Source of the DNA: Aquicella siphonis
GTDB lineage: Bacteria; Pseudomonadota; Gammaproteobacteria; DSM-16500
Length of the DNA: 64,000 nucleotides
Assembly (NCBI RefSeq): GCF_902459485.1
Contig: NZ_LR699119.1
Coordinates: 1,426,001-1,490,000, forward strand
Direction of reading: 5' to 3'
Within the stretch, counting starts at the first letter, position 1. Each line of letters opens with the position of its first letter. The notes below the pieces were generated by a model that saw nothing but the letters and a program-made list of their open reading frames with translations, was not told the DNA's origin and searched no databases. Shown here in pieces: positions 1 to 7,553 of the stretch. The position numbers and the translations under genes are program-made.

Positions 1-108
1 GCCGCCGCGAAGGTCTTCTGCCCTGGTTAACTCACATTGAAAACCATTAGTTGCGACGCAAGCAGCAGATCGATAACAGTAGTGTTGCCGCCATTCAAGG
101 TATCACGG
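1..108. other. Region downstream of pheS, no pheT start seen
   Basis: pheT normally follows pheS closely. Here the minus-strand frames after the pheS stop are short or lack a usable start codon, and none begins like PheT. On the plus strand a short open frame runs in from the window edge and stops at 48-50, so it could be the 3' end of a convergent gene. It is too short to identify. Confidence 0.4.
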
Positions 109-1122
109 TTAAAACTGTTTCAACAGGCGCAAATCATTTTCGAATAATGATCGCAGATCGGTCATGCCATATTTCAGCAGCGTCAATCGATCTATGCCGA
201 CACCGAATGCAAAACCCCGATATTTTTCACTGTCAATATTCACACCGTTCAACACATTGGGGTGCACCATGCCGCAACCCAGGACTTCCAGCCATCCTGA
301 ATTCTTGCATATACGACATCCCTTGCCACTGCATCTGATGCATCCTATATCAACCTCGGCGGAAGGTTCGGTAAAAGGGAAATAGGACGGGCGGAAACGG
401 ATAGGAGCATCGGTCTCAAAAAACTCTTTCAGAAAGTGATTGAGAAGGCCTTTAAGGTCCGCGAATGTTACCCGCTCATCGACCATGAGGCATTCCATCT
501 GGTGAAACATGGGGGTATGGGTCAAATCAAAATCCCGGCGGTATACTCTGCCCATCGCCACCATTCGCAAGGGCGGCCGCATGGTTTTCATGGCATGAAT
601 CTGTACTGGCGACATCTGGCTGCGCAATACCAGGCCGTTGCTGAAATAAAAGGTATCCTGCATCGCGCGGGCCGGATGCAGAGGAGGCACATTCAAGGCT
701 GTGAAATTATAATAGTCTTCCTCGATTTCCGGTCCCTCCATAAATACAAACCCCATCTGGCTGAAGATTCGCCGCAAGGTATCAAATGTTCTGGTGACCG
801 GATGAATGCTTCCCATTCCTTCTGATCTGCCGGGCAAGGTCACATCAATTGATTCCGATGCGAGTTGCTTTTCGATCAAGGTGGATTGTAACTGCAAAAT
901 GCGCTGGTCTATCAGCGCCTGAACGGCTTCCTTCGCCGCATTGATTTTCTGGCCGGCTGCTGGCCGTTCTGCGGGCGGCAGCTGACCTAATGTCTTGAGG
1001 TATTCTGTTAACTGGCCTTTCTTGCCGAGATAATAAACACGAAAATGATCAAGCGACTTTAAATCAGCCGCAGATTTGATTTCGGATTCCGCGTGTTTCA
1101 GGATTTCGTCTAAAGCTTGCAT
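109..1122 (-). CDS. pheS: Phenylalanine--tRNA ligase alpha subunit
   Basis: Catalytic subunit of the alpha2-beta2 phenylalanyl-tRNA synthetase, which charges tRNA-Phe in the cytoplasm. The protein has the N-terminal coiled-coil arm followed by the class II core, with motif 2 around FRPSYFPFTEPSAEVD and the C-terminal GFAFGVGIDRL. A four-cysteine insertion (CIRCSGKGCRIC) lies between EVD and WLEVLGCG. E. coli lacks it, but it occurs in other proteobacterial PheS proteins and may bind zinc. I placed the start at the ATG at 1120-1122 (MQALDEI), preceded by AAGGGG. A GTG 12 codons upstream would extend it into the hairpin described separately. It is the last gene of the minus-strand translation cluster. 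The expected pheT is not visible before the window edge. Confidence 0.96.
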   Translation of the reverse strand: MQALDEILKHAESEIKSAADLKSLDHFRVYYLGKKGQLTEYLKTLGQLPPAERPAAGQKINAAKEAVQALIDQRILQLQSTLIEKQLASESIDVTLPGRSEGMGSIHPVTRTFDTLRRIFSQMGFVFMEGPEIEEDYYNFTALNVPPLHPARAMQDTFYFSNGLVLRSQMSPVQIHAMKTMRPPLRMVAMGRVYRRDFDLTHTPMFHQMECLMVDERVTFADLKGLLNHFLKEFFETDAPIRFRPSYFPFTEPSAEVDIGCIRCSGKGCRICKNSGWLEVLGCGMVHPNVLNGVNIDSEKYRGFAFGVGIDRLTLLKYGMTDLRSLFENDLRLLKQF

Positions 1123-1141
1123 GCACGGATACATCCCCTTC

Positions 1142-1178
1142 AAAAAAGCATGAAGCACGATGTGGAAAACATCGTGCT
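1142..1178 (-). terminator. Terminator-like hairpin upstream of pheS (candidate attenuator)
   Basis: A perfect 10-bp stem (arms 1154-1163 and 1169-1178) encloses a 5-nt loop. On the minus strand it is followed after six bases by six T residues (1147-1142), the layout of an intrinsic terminator. The T run ends about 20 bases from the pheS ATG, leaving no room for a promoter. Transcripts reaching pheS must therefore cross this element, so attenuation is plausible. Confidence 0.6.
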
Positions 1179-1196
1179 GCCATTGTATCTACGGCA

Positions 1197-1216
1197 TAAA
1201 GCGGCGCGCCGCTTTA
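1197..1216. repeat. 20-bp perfect palindrome between rplT and pheS
   Basis: The sequence TAAAGCGGCGCGCCGCTTTA is fully self-complementary. It sits 17 bases beyond the rplT stop and about 20 bases before the terminator-like hairpin. In RNA it would form an 8-bp stem with a CGCG loop. It could be an alternative structure in an attenuation switch or simply an operon-internal stem. Confidence 0.5.
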
Positions 1217-1233
1217 CCTGTTTCAAGCAACCC

Positions 1234-1599
1234 TTAAGCAGCAGATTGCAAACCGGCTTTCGCCTGCTCTACCAATGCAGTAAATGCCGCCTTGTCATGC
1301 ACTGCGATATCAGCGAGAACCTTGCGGTCTATCTCTATCGATGCTTTTTTCAATCCATTCATGAAGGCACTGTAACTCATGCCATGCGCGCGGGCACCCG
1401 CATTGACGCGAGCAATCCAGAGGGCACGGAATTCACGCTTTCTTTGTCTGCGGTCACGAAAAGCATATTGCGCAGCCTTGATGACTGCCTGTTTTGCGGT
1501 ACGAAGCACGCGGCTGCGCGCACCATAATAACCTTTAGCCTTGGCCAGAATCTTTTTATGTCTGGCTCTTGCTATAACACCACGTTTGACTCTTGACAT
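1234..1599 (-). CDS. rplT: 50S ribosomal protein L20
   Basis: L20 binds 23S rRNA early in large-subunit assembly. In enterobacteria it also represses its own operon by binding leader mRNA. At 121 residues it has the usual length. The N-terminus ([16 protein letters not shown]) is the basic rRNA-binding tail, followed by the conserved [23 protein letters not shown] and [12 protein letters not shown] segments. AGAGGA lies just upstream of the ATG. It is third in the conserved order infC-rpmI-rplT, 96 bases after rpmI. Confidence 0.98.
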   Translation of the reverse strand: MSRVKRGVIARARHKKILAKAKGYYGARSRVLRTAKQAVIKAAQYAFRDRRQRKREFRALWIARVNAGARAHGMSYSAFMNGLKKASIEIDRKVLADIAVHDKAAFTALVEQAKAGLQSAA

Positions 1600-1695
1600 A
1601 CTCTATCCTCTTTTTAAAATCATTTGCACTATTCAGTGCGTTAACAGGCCCGGCACCACATCCAGCATAGGCGACAGGCGGGACGTTTTTATAAG

Positions 1696-1920
1696 TTAAG
1701 CATAGGGAAGCATTTGCTCGACTCTGCCCAAATCTTCATCGCGCACCATAAAGCCTGCCCGTGCGTGACGCTTCATTTTGGTCGTCTTGCAAGTCATCTG
1801 GTGGCGGCGTTTGGCGCCATTACACTTGAAGCCACCTTTTCCTGCCGCGCGAAACCGTTTCGCTGCGCCACGATTCGACTTTAACTTAACCGTTTTCTTA
1901 CCTTTATAAGCTCTTGGCAT
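1696..1920 (-). CDS. rpmI: 50S ribosomal protein L35
   Basis: Small basic protein of the large ribosomal subunit. The conserved core NRGAAKRF ... GKGGFK ... KRRHQMT and the C-terminal LPYA are all present. The product is 74 residues, against about 65 in E. coli. The extra residues are lysine-rich and sit at the N-terminus ([15 protein letters not shown]). The ATG is preceded by GGAG at good spacing. Its place between infC and rplT supports co-transcription and coupled expression of the three genes. Confidence 0.97.
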   Translation of the reverse strand: MPRAYKGKKTVKLKSNRGAAKRFRAAGKGGFKCNGAKRRHQMTCKTTKMKRHARAGFMVRDEDLGRVEQMLPYA

Positions 1921-2015
1921 TTCTTACTCCAACATTGCAAAAATAAAAACACAAAAAAACGCGTGTCACCCTGAGGAGCATTGCTTACTGAGAAAAAACA
2001 AACGCGTAACACGCA

Positions 2016-2534
2016 TTACTTCTTCTTGGGACCCAGTATCATCACAATCTGGCGGCCTTCAAATTTGGGATGCTGCTCAACCATCCCATACTCGGTTAAA
2101 TCCTTTTGCATCCGTTCCAGCAACTGCATGCCCAGTTCAGGGTGCGACATTTCACGGCCGCGAAAACGAACTGTCACCTTTGATTTGTCCCCATTTTCCA
2201 AAAACTTCATAATACTGCGCAGCTTGACCTGATAGTCCGCTTCCTCAGTCGCAGGACGCAGCTTGACTTCCTTGATCTGAATTTGCTTCTGCTTCTTTTT
2301 GGCGGCAGCCTTGCGCTTGCTCATCTGAAATTTGTACTTGCCATAGTCCATAATACGGCAGACAGGAGGTTTAGCCTCTGGCGAAACCTCGACTAAATCC
2401 AACCCGGCTTCTTCACTGATTCTTCTTGCTTCGTGGATTGATATCACGCCAAGCTGCTGGCCTTCAGCATCAATGACACGAACCTCATGAGATTTGATCT
2501 CTTCGTTTACGCGAGGCTTTTTTTCTGTGCTAAT
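2016..2534 (-). CDS. infC: Translation initiation factor IF-3 (AUU start)
   Basis: IF-3 binds the 30S subunit, prevents premature 50S joining and checks the start codon and initiator tRNA. The reading frame continues upstream of the first GTG through the conserved N-terminal domain ([18 protein letters not shown]). It reaches an ATT at 2532-2534, seven bases downstream of AGGAGG (2542-2547). An AUU start is the known basis of infC autoregulation, because IF-3 discriminates against its own non-canonical codon. The C-terminal domain contains [20 protein letters not shown] and ends in ILGPKKK. The full product is 172 residues, close to the family norm. The upstream thrS stop overlaps the ribosome binding site. 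Confidence 0.95.
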   Translation of the reverse strand: MSTEKKPRVNEEIKSHEVRVIDAEGQQLGVISIHEARRISEEAGLDLVEVSPEAKPPVCRIMDYGKYKFQMSKRKAAAKKKQKQIQIKEVKLRPATEEADYQVKLRSIMKFLENGDKSKVTVRFRGREMSHPELGMQLLERMQKDLTEYGMVEQHPKFEGRQIVMILGPKKK

Positions 2535-2541
2535 TCTACAT

Positions 2542-2547
2542 CCTCCT
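2542..2547 (-). promoter_or_regulatory. Ribosome binding site of infC, overlapping the thrS stop
   Basis: The minus-strand AGGAGG lies seven bases before the ATT start of infC. The thrS TAG (2548-2546) runs into it. An ATG directly follows the Shine-Dalgarno but is succeeded by TAG and is too close to be used, which supports the ATT as the true start. Ribosomes terminating on thrS would unload on the infC initiation site. Confidence 0.8.
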
Positions 2548-4462
2548 ATTCAGTGCGACCCCGTCGCGCTATTTCGGCATTAATAAGTTCTATATATTTG
2601 CCAACCGGCATCACCCCAAGATCTGAGCCATCTTTTGTTCTCACAGAGACAGTACGTGATTCTACCTCACGATCCCCTACCACTAACAGGTAAGGTACAT
2701 GTTCAATGGTGTGCTCGCGGATTTTAAAGCCGATTTTCTCATTTCTCAAGTCTGATTTTGCCCTAACCCCATGTTTTTTCAACTCCTGGGTGATTTCAGC
2801 CACAAAATCGGCCTGTTTATCCGTTATATTCATGACCACAGCCTGGGTTGGCGCAAGCCAGACAGGTAGTTTACCAGCATAATGCTCCAACAAGATACCC
2901 ATAAAACGCTCGACCGAGCCTAAAATGGCTCGGTGCAACATGACCGGGGTCTTCCTGGTTCCGTCTTCAGCGACATAAGTGGCTTCCAGACGGTCGGGCA
3001 TGGCGTAATCCAGCTGCAGGGTAGCACATTGCCACATGCGGCCAAGGCAGTCTTTTAAGTGAAACTCAATCTTGGGACCATAGAAAGCCCCTTCGCCGGG
3101 CCGTGTCTCAAAAGCAAGACCCAGGCTGGATAAGGCTTTAGCCAATGCTCCTTCGGCATTATCCCATAAAGCATCAGAACCCAGACGCTTGTCTGGACGA
3201 GTGGCCAGCTTGAAGATAATCTCATCAAAACCAAAATCCCGGTAAGCTTCTATGACTGACTGAATAAATAGAGAAGCCTGTTCCTGAACCTGTTCTTCAG
3301 TACAGAAAATATGCCCGTCATCCTGGGTCAATTGCCTGACCCGCATCAAACCATGCATGGCACCGGTCAGCTCGTTACGATGAACACAACCGAATTCCGC
3401 CAGTTTGAAAGGCAGATCCCGGTAACTCTTCAATCCCTGCTTGAATATCTGCACATGACAAGGGCAGCTCATGGGCTTAACAGCAAAAGTACGGTCCTCT
3501 GTTTTGACGGTAAACATTTCTTCGCCGAAATTAGCCCAATGGCCTGACTTTTTCCACAATTCGATATCCACAATTTGCGGCGTCACCACTTCTTCATAAC
3601 CCTGCTCAGCCACCTTGCCGCTGATATATTCTTTAATGGCCTTATAGATCGCCCATCCATTCGGATGCCAGAAGATCATACCCGGAGCTTCTTCCTGGAT
3701 ATGAAAGAGATCCATGATCTTCGCGAGCTTGCGGTGATCCCGCTTTTCGGCCTCTTCCAGGTTTTTAAGATAATCATCCAGCGCCTTTTTATCTTTCCAC
3801 GCCGTGCCGTAAATGCGCTGCAGCATTTCATTGCTGGAATCACCGCGCCAATAAGCGCCTGACACTTTGGTCAGCTTGAAAGCTTTCAGCATGGCTGTGT
3901 TAGGGACATGGGGGCCGCGGCATAAATCAGCAAAATCATCCTGCTGATAAATAGTCAGCACTTCATCCTCGGGAATATCCTGGATAATCCTGACTTTATA
4001 TTCCTCGCCCAAGTCCTTGAAAAATTTTATAGCTTCATCGCGTGTCAGCACTTTCCGCGTGACCACGTGACCCTTTTGAGCGATCTCATGCATTTTCTCT
4101 TCGATTTGCGCCAGATCATCTACTGAAAAGGGGCGGCCAAAAGCAAAATCATAATAAAACCCGTTTTCAATCACCGGACCTATTGTGACCTGGGCGGTGG
4201 GAAACAATGATTTGACGGCATGAGCAAGCAAGTGGGCGGTTGAATGGCGGATAATTTCAATCCCTTCAGGATCCTTGTCCGTCAGAATGCGCACATCCGC
4301 ATCTGACTCGATGAGAAAAAAGACATCAACCAGCTTGCCATTGACCTTGCCTGCAATGGCAGCCTTGGCAAGGCCGCTCCCGATACTGGCTGCAACCTGC
4401 GCCAGGGTAACAGGGACATCAAACTTTTTTTGGCTTCCATCCGGTAGTGTGATAACAGGCAT
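2546..4462 (-). CDS. thrS: Threonine--tRNA ligase
   Basis: Class II synthetase that charges tRNA-Thr. From the start [10 protein letters not shown] it has 638 residues, the standard length. The TGS domain is N-terminal. The editing domain carries [12 protein letters not shown], and the catalytic domain carries [22 protein letters not shown] and [13 protein letters not shown]. The C-terminal anticodon-binding domain contains [10 protein letters not shown]. The ATG at 4460-4462 matches the family N-terminus. The longer frame up to 4534 would run into the tRNA-Val terminator and is unlikely. It is the first gene of the thrS-infC-rpmI-rplT-pheS series. Confidence 0.97.
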   Translation of the reverse strand: MPVITLPDGSQKKFDVPVTLAQVAASIGSGLAKAAIAGKVNGKLVDVFFLIESDADVRILTDKDPEGIEIIRHSTAHLLAHAVKSLFPTAQVTIGPVIENGFYYDFAFGRPFSVDDLAQIEEKMHEIAQKGHVVTRKVLTRDEAIKFFKDLGEEYKVRIIQDIPEDEVLTIYQQDDFADLCRGPHVPNTAMLKAFKLTKVSGAYWRGDSSNEMLQRIYGTAWKDKKALDDYLKNLEEAEKRDHRKLAKIMDLFHIQEEAPGMIFWHPNGWAIYKAIKEYISGKVAEQGYEEVVTPQIVDIELWKKSGHWANFGEEMFTVKTEDRTFAVKPMSCPCHVQIFKQGLKSYRDLPFKLAEFGCVHRNELTGAMHGLMRVRQLTQDDGHIFCTEEQVQEQASLFIQSVIEAYRDFGFDEIIFKLATRPDKRLGSDALWDNAEGALAKALSSLGLAFETRPGEGAFYGPKIEFHLKDCLGRMWQCATLQLDYAMPDRLEATYVAEDGTRKTPVMLHRAILGSVERFMGILLEHYAGKLPVWLAPTQAVVMNITDKQADFVAEITQELKKHGVRAKSDLRNEKIGFKIREHTIEHVPYLLVVGDREVESRTVSVRTKDGSDLGVMPVGKYIELINAEIARRGRTE

Positions 4463-4509
4463 AAATTCACTGCTTAAATGTAGTATGAAAGAATTAGTTA
4501 TACAAAATA

Positions 4510-4545
4510 AAATCCCTCGCTGCAAAGCCAGCAAGGGATTTTTTT
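4510..4545 (-). terminator. Rho-independent terminator of tRNA-Val
   Basis: An imperfect stem pairs AAATCCCT-c-GCTG with CAGC-a-AGGGATTT around a six-base loop. On the minus strand it is followed by TTTTATTTTG, and on the plus strand by a seven-T run, so it could work both ways. It lies 3 bases past the tRNA-Val 3' end and just before thrS, separating the two transcripts. Confidence 0.8.
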
Positions 4546-4548
4546 ATC

Positions 4549-4623
4549 TGGTAGGCACGAGTGGGATCGAACCACCGACCACCACCATGTCAAGGTGATG
4601 CTCTACCACTGAGCTACGTGCCT
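4549..4623 (-). tRNA. tRNA-Val (anticodon GAC)
   Basis: On the minus strand the sequence folds into a complete cloverleaf. The acceptor stem is AGGCACG/CGTGCCT and the D arm is GCTC...GAGC. The anticodon stem CACCT/ATGGTG carries loop TTGACAT with anticodon GAC, and the T arm is GGTTCGATCC. The 3' CCA is encoded in the DNA. A promoter upstream and a terminator downstream make it a single-gene transcript. Confidence 0.95.
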
Positions 4624-4938
4624 GTGCAGTCTCTCGAAATTCGGGTGCTAACGATACAACGTAGCACTGCAATTATCAAGGTTAACGTGATGAAAGTTGC
4701 AAATAAAATCATTTTTTTCTTTTTCATTCAATCCCGGACTTATCAGCAAAACCGGCACTCAAGACAAGCTCATAGTTTTCCTTGCCACACCTGATATGGT
4801 TATATTTTGATCATATATGCTCTTAAATACTTAAATTTCCCGGATTTTGGCTAAAAGATTCGCCGGCCACGTCTTGCCGCCCGTGTTGGCCAGTCCTGCT
4901 ATAATGGATATATCTCAGGGGGATCATAAGGAGCGATC
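4624..4938. other. Non-coding stretch between tRNA-Val and the DUF5996 gene
   Basis: This 315-base stretch holds the tRNA-Val promoter near its left end and must contain the promoter for the DUF5996 gene near its right end. The middle is AT-rich, around 4690-4850. I see no gene, strong hairpin or repeat in it. Confidence 0.6.
4651..4679 (-). promoter_or_regulatory. Sigma70-type promoter for tRNA-Val
   Basis: On the minus strand TTGATA (4679-4674) and TATCGT (4656-4651) are separated by exactly 17 bases. The expected transcription start would be about 20 bases before the tRNA 5' end. Confidence 0.55.
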
Positions 4939-5859
4939 ATGTCAAGCATCATTCCCGCTCAATACGAGCCGTGGCCGGCATTATCATATGAAGACTTCAA
5001 ACCCACTCAATATCTTTTGCATCGTATCGCGCAAGCGCTGGGCAAACTTAAACTGGCGACGCCATTCGACCCGCACTGGTCAAATGTCGCCCTTTGGCTG
5101 ACCAGCCAGGGGTTAACAACCGGACCTATCCCGTATGGCATGGGGACTTATTCCATTGATCTCGATCTCATCCATCATCAGGTACATTGCACATCCAGCT
5201 GGGGGGATAGCGCGAGTTTCAGCGTACGCTCAATGTCCGTCGCGCAATTCATTGGTATCTTTCTTGGCGCCCTGAGTGATATGGGCATTGTGATTTCTAT
5301 TAACCTCATGCCTCAGGAAGTTCCCAATCCCATCGCATTTGACAAGGACATTGAAACACGCGAATACAACCCTGGATTGGCGAACGCATGGCTGCGAATC
5401 ATGATCAGCTCATACCGTGTCATGCAGCGTTATCATTCGCACTATTACGGGATTTCGCCTCCCATCGGCCTGATGTGGGGCACACTGGATTTGCGCGACG
5501 CACGTTATCAAGGCATACACATCACCGGCACGGGTGCGAACGCAGGATATTTAAGGCGTAACGCCATGGATGATGCGCAAGTGGAAGTGGGTTGGTGGAG
5601 CGGATCTGAACAGTATCCGCGGCCGGCCTATTTTTCATTTCTCTATCCCGAAGTAAAAGGTTTGGAAAAGGCCAGAATCAAGCCGCGGAAAGCACGCTGG
5701 GATAATACATTGCGGGAGTTTATTCTGGATTATGACGATGTGCGCACGGCAAAAAATCCCGAAGAAGAACTGCTCACGTTTTTTGAATCGACATATCAAT
5801 CCGAAACCGACATCGCCGGCTGGGATAAAAGCCTGCTCGTTCCCGGACAACCTGTTTAA
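4939..5859 (+). CDS. DUF5996 family protein
   Basis: A 306-residue protein that I recognise as resembling the uncharacterised DUF5996 family. Family-like features are the N-terminal WPALSYEDF, HWSNVALWLTSQGLTTGPIPYG, the later GISPPIGLMWGTLDLRDARY, and the aromatic-rich VEVGWWSGSEQYPRPAYFSF. No catalytic motif or function is established for the family, as far as I know. There is no signal peptide or membrane segment. The ATG at 4939 is preceded by AAGGAG at good spacing, so the start is well supported. It is a lone plus-strand gene that converges on an unknown minus-strand gene, at the left edge of what looks like an accessory patch between thrS and uvrB. Confidence 0.8.
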   Translation: MSSIIPAQYEPWPALSYEDFKPTQYLLHRIAQALGKLKLATPFDPHWSNVALWLTSQGLTTGPIPYGMGTYSIDLDLIHHQVHCTSSWGDSASFSVRSMSVAQFIGIFLGALSDMGIVISINLMPQEVPNPIAFDKDIETREYNPGLANAWLRIMISSYRVMQRYHSHYYGISPPIGLMWGTLDLRDARYQGIHITGTGANAGYLRRNAMDDAQVEVGWWSGSEQYPRPAYFSFLYPEVKGLEKARIKPRKARWDNTLREFILDYDDVRTAKNPEEELLTFFESTYQSETDIAGWDKSLLVPGQPV

Positions 5860-5907
5860 CCATAGCGCGCGCCAGCGCTGGCCGCAGCGGGATTCGCGTT
5901 ACGCGGA

Positions 5908-7365
5908 TCAATATCTTAAGTTTCCCGCTCTGAACTTCGCATCGCTATTCGCATCACTCATGTGATCTGCCTGGCACTGCAGCTGATCGGTGCGCAAGCA
6001 CTTGGCAACGCGCTGGAACTTTTCACTAACCACAGAGGTGGACGCTGAAGGTTGAACCGTTTTCACATCTTCACGTTTGCGTTTGTGGGTATTAATTGAA
6101 AAACCCGGAAACAATCCGTGCATGCCAAAAGCAGAATCTGTAGGCAGACTCTTGCTCTGCGCCGTGTTCTGCTCCTCGGTTGTTTCAGTCTCTTCCGATT
6201 CTTCATCACTCTTTGTCACCGCAGCTTTTTCATTGCGCGCATCTTCCGTAATATTGTCCAGCGGAGCGCGCGTATCCCTGATGATGTCAGGAAATTCCTG
6301 CAGCAATTGTTGATATTCATGCGTTCCCTGAAATAACGGATGTATCGCATCTTCATAGCACCCTGGGGTATAGGACAAACCGAGCAGCTGCGCGATCACA
6401 AAGACTTCGTGAAAACTGTGCGCACCAGATCCCACCAGGTATCCCACGCAGCATAAGGCGTATAATTGCAATTCATCATGGGAAAGTTTGCCGCGGGTAA
6501 AAGTCAGAGCGCTCAAAAAACACTCTGCTGCGCTGCCTGACGGACCAGCCACAAATGGTATTTCCCTGAGAAAAGATTCGTATGAAAAATCTGACGGAAG
6601 ATTCAAATCCCGTGTGAATGTATCAATTGCCCGGGTATGCGGCATCAGTTTACTGCGCACGGTAGGCTCTTCTTCATACCCCGCCATCTCGAATGTCTGC
6701 AGCGCCGCGTCATCGCGCTTCACTCTGCCGCGATTTTTAAACAATGCCTGGGGCCTGAGTATCTGATGATAATGCCTGTTTGCATTCTGATAATATCCTG
6801 CTACCTTGCTGCCATCCATTTGCTTGAAGATATTCAACATAGCCATATGGGCAAACATAATTTTCTCGATTTCCTTGCCGCCGACCAAAGTCCGGCGTCC
6901 AAACCTGAATGCTTCCTCAATCCCTGGCACCGACGCAGCACCCGCTTCGCGGCCAAAATAAGGTTTATCCGTGAAAAAGTAATCACGGAACACCTCACCC
7001 GCTTTTTCCACAAAAGAGTTATGTTGTTGTGCGCGATGAGTGCGGGCGGCGTGATCGCGCGCGTGCCTCAGGAACTCATCCATGCATTTGCCAATTTTAT
7101 GCAAAAGAGGCGTAAATAATGTATGGTTTTTCAGCACGGCAAGCGCCAGCCTGGATTCAAACGTGACTTTGCGCTTGTGATTATCGTTTGTATCAAACTT
7201 GTCATCCGGTTGCGGCGTGCCATGCGGCGCGAGTATGCGGCATTGTTCGAAATGATCCCAGCCATAACGGCTTAACTCGGGATACCAGATCGTCGGGTCT
7301 GTTTCTGTTATTTCTGCCAAACCCTCAGCCTCTGAAACGCCAGGCAAAAAAATTCTCGATTTCAT
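5908..7365 (-). CDS. Uncharacterised protein, paralog of the divergent neighbour; basic NLS-like tail
   Basis: I do not recognise this 485-residue protein. It is clearly homologous to the gene at 7554-8954. Shared blocks in the same order are GWDHF (35-39), GTPQPDDKFD (49-58), LLHKIG (87-92), PHTRAID (242-248), REIPFVAGPSG (267-277), GAHSFHE (314-320) and LLQEFPDIIRD (354-364). Shared His, Asp and Gly residues suggest a conserved fold or active site. After residue 365 it becomes acidic and Ser/Thr-rich and looks disordered. It carries HKRKRE (427-432), which resembles a monopartite nuclear localisation signal. There is no signal peptide or transmembrane segment. A secreted effector is an inference only. 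Confidence 0.8.
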   Translation of the reverse strand: MKSRIFLPGVSEAEGLAEITETDPTIWYPELSRYGWDHFEQCRILAPHGTPQPDDKFDTNDNHKRKVTFESRLALAVLKNHTLFTPLLHKIGKCMDEFLRHARDHAARTHRAQQHNSFVEKAGEVFRDYFFTDKPYFGREAGAASVPGIEEAFRFGRRTLVGGKEIEKIMFAHMAMLNIFKQMDGSKVAGYYQNANRHYHQILRPQALFKNRGRVKRDDAALQTFEMAGYEEEPTVRSKLMPHTRAIDTFTRDLNLPSDFSYESFLREIPFVAGPSGSAAECFLSALTFTRGKLSHDELQLYALCCVGYLVGSGAHSFHEVFVIAQLLGLSYTPGCYEDAIHPLFQGTHEYQQLLQEFPDIIRDTRAPLDNITEDARNEKAAVTKSDEESEETETTEEQNTAQSKSLPTDSAFGMHGLFPGFSINTHKRKREDVKTVQPSASTSVVSEKFQRVAKCLRTDQLQCQADHMSDANSDAKFRAGNLRY

Positions 7366-7448
7366 GGGTGCAAACCAGCCTCGTTCTTTCCAGCTTTAAT
7401 TACTTATAATTGGTATGAAAATTTTGGCGGATAGTCTACATTACGAAT

Positions 7449-7469
7449 ATTAAGGCGAAATTAATAAAC
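7449..7469. promoter_or_regulatory. PmrA-box-like TTAA direct repeat in the divergent promoter region
   Basis: TTAA occurs at 7450-7453 and again at 7461-7464, with starts 11 bp apart. That is the spacing of the tandem cTTAATatT-N2-cTTAATatT site reported for PmrA in Legionella and Coxiella. Only the TTAA cores and one following T match. It lies between the two divergently transcribed paralogs and could serve either. Chance occurrence in AT-rich DNA is quite possible. Confidence 0.25.
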
Positions 7470-7553
7470 CAGCCCTGTCTCACCAGGCCAGCTGATTCAA
7501 TGTTCACTGCTGCCTGAGTGAGACTTGAGCTTCCCGGGAACCAAACCACGGCC

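Noticed and set aside
1123-1233. Phe-rich leader peptide for pheS attenuation
   Set aside because: No short ORF with clustered Phe codons and a ribosome site precedes the hairpin. The only ATG-started frame runs into pheS out of frame.
1117-1596. Long plus-strand open frame opposite rplT and the pheS upstream region
   Set aside because: It is the antisense shadow of rplT, which is unmistakable on the minus strand.
4549-4623. tRNA-Val as attachment site for an integrated island
   Set aside because: The accessory genes lie on the 5' side of the tRNA, not at its 3' end. No integrase and no repeat of the tRNA 3' end was seen.
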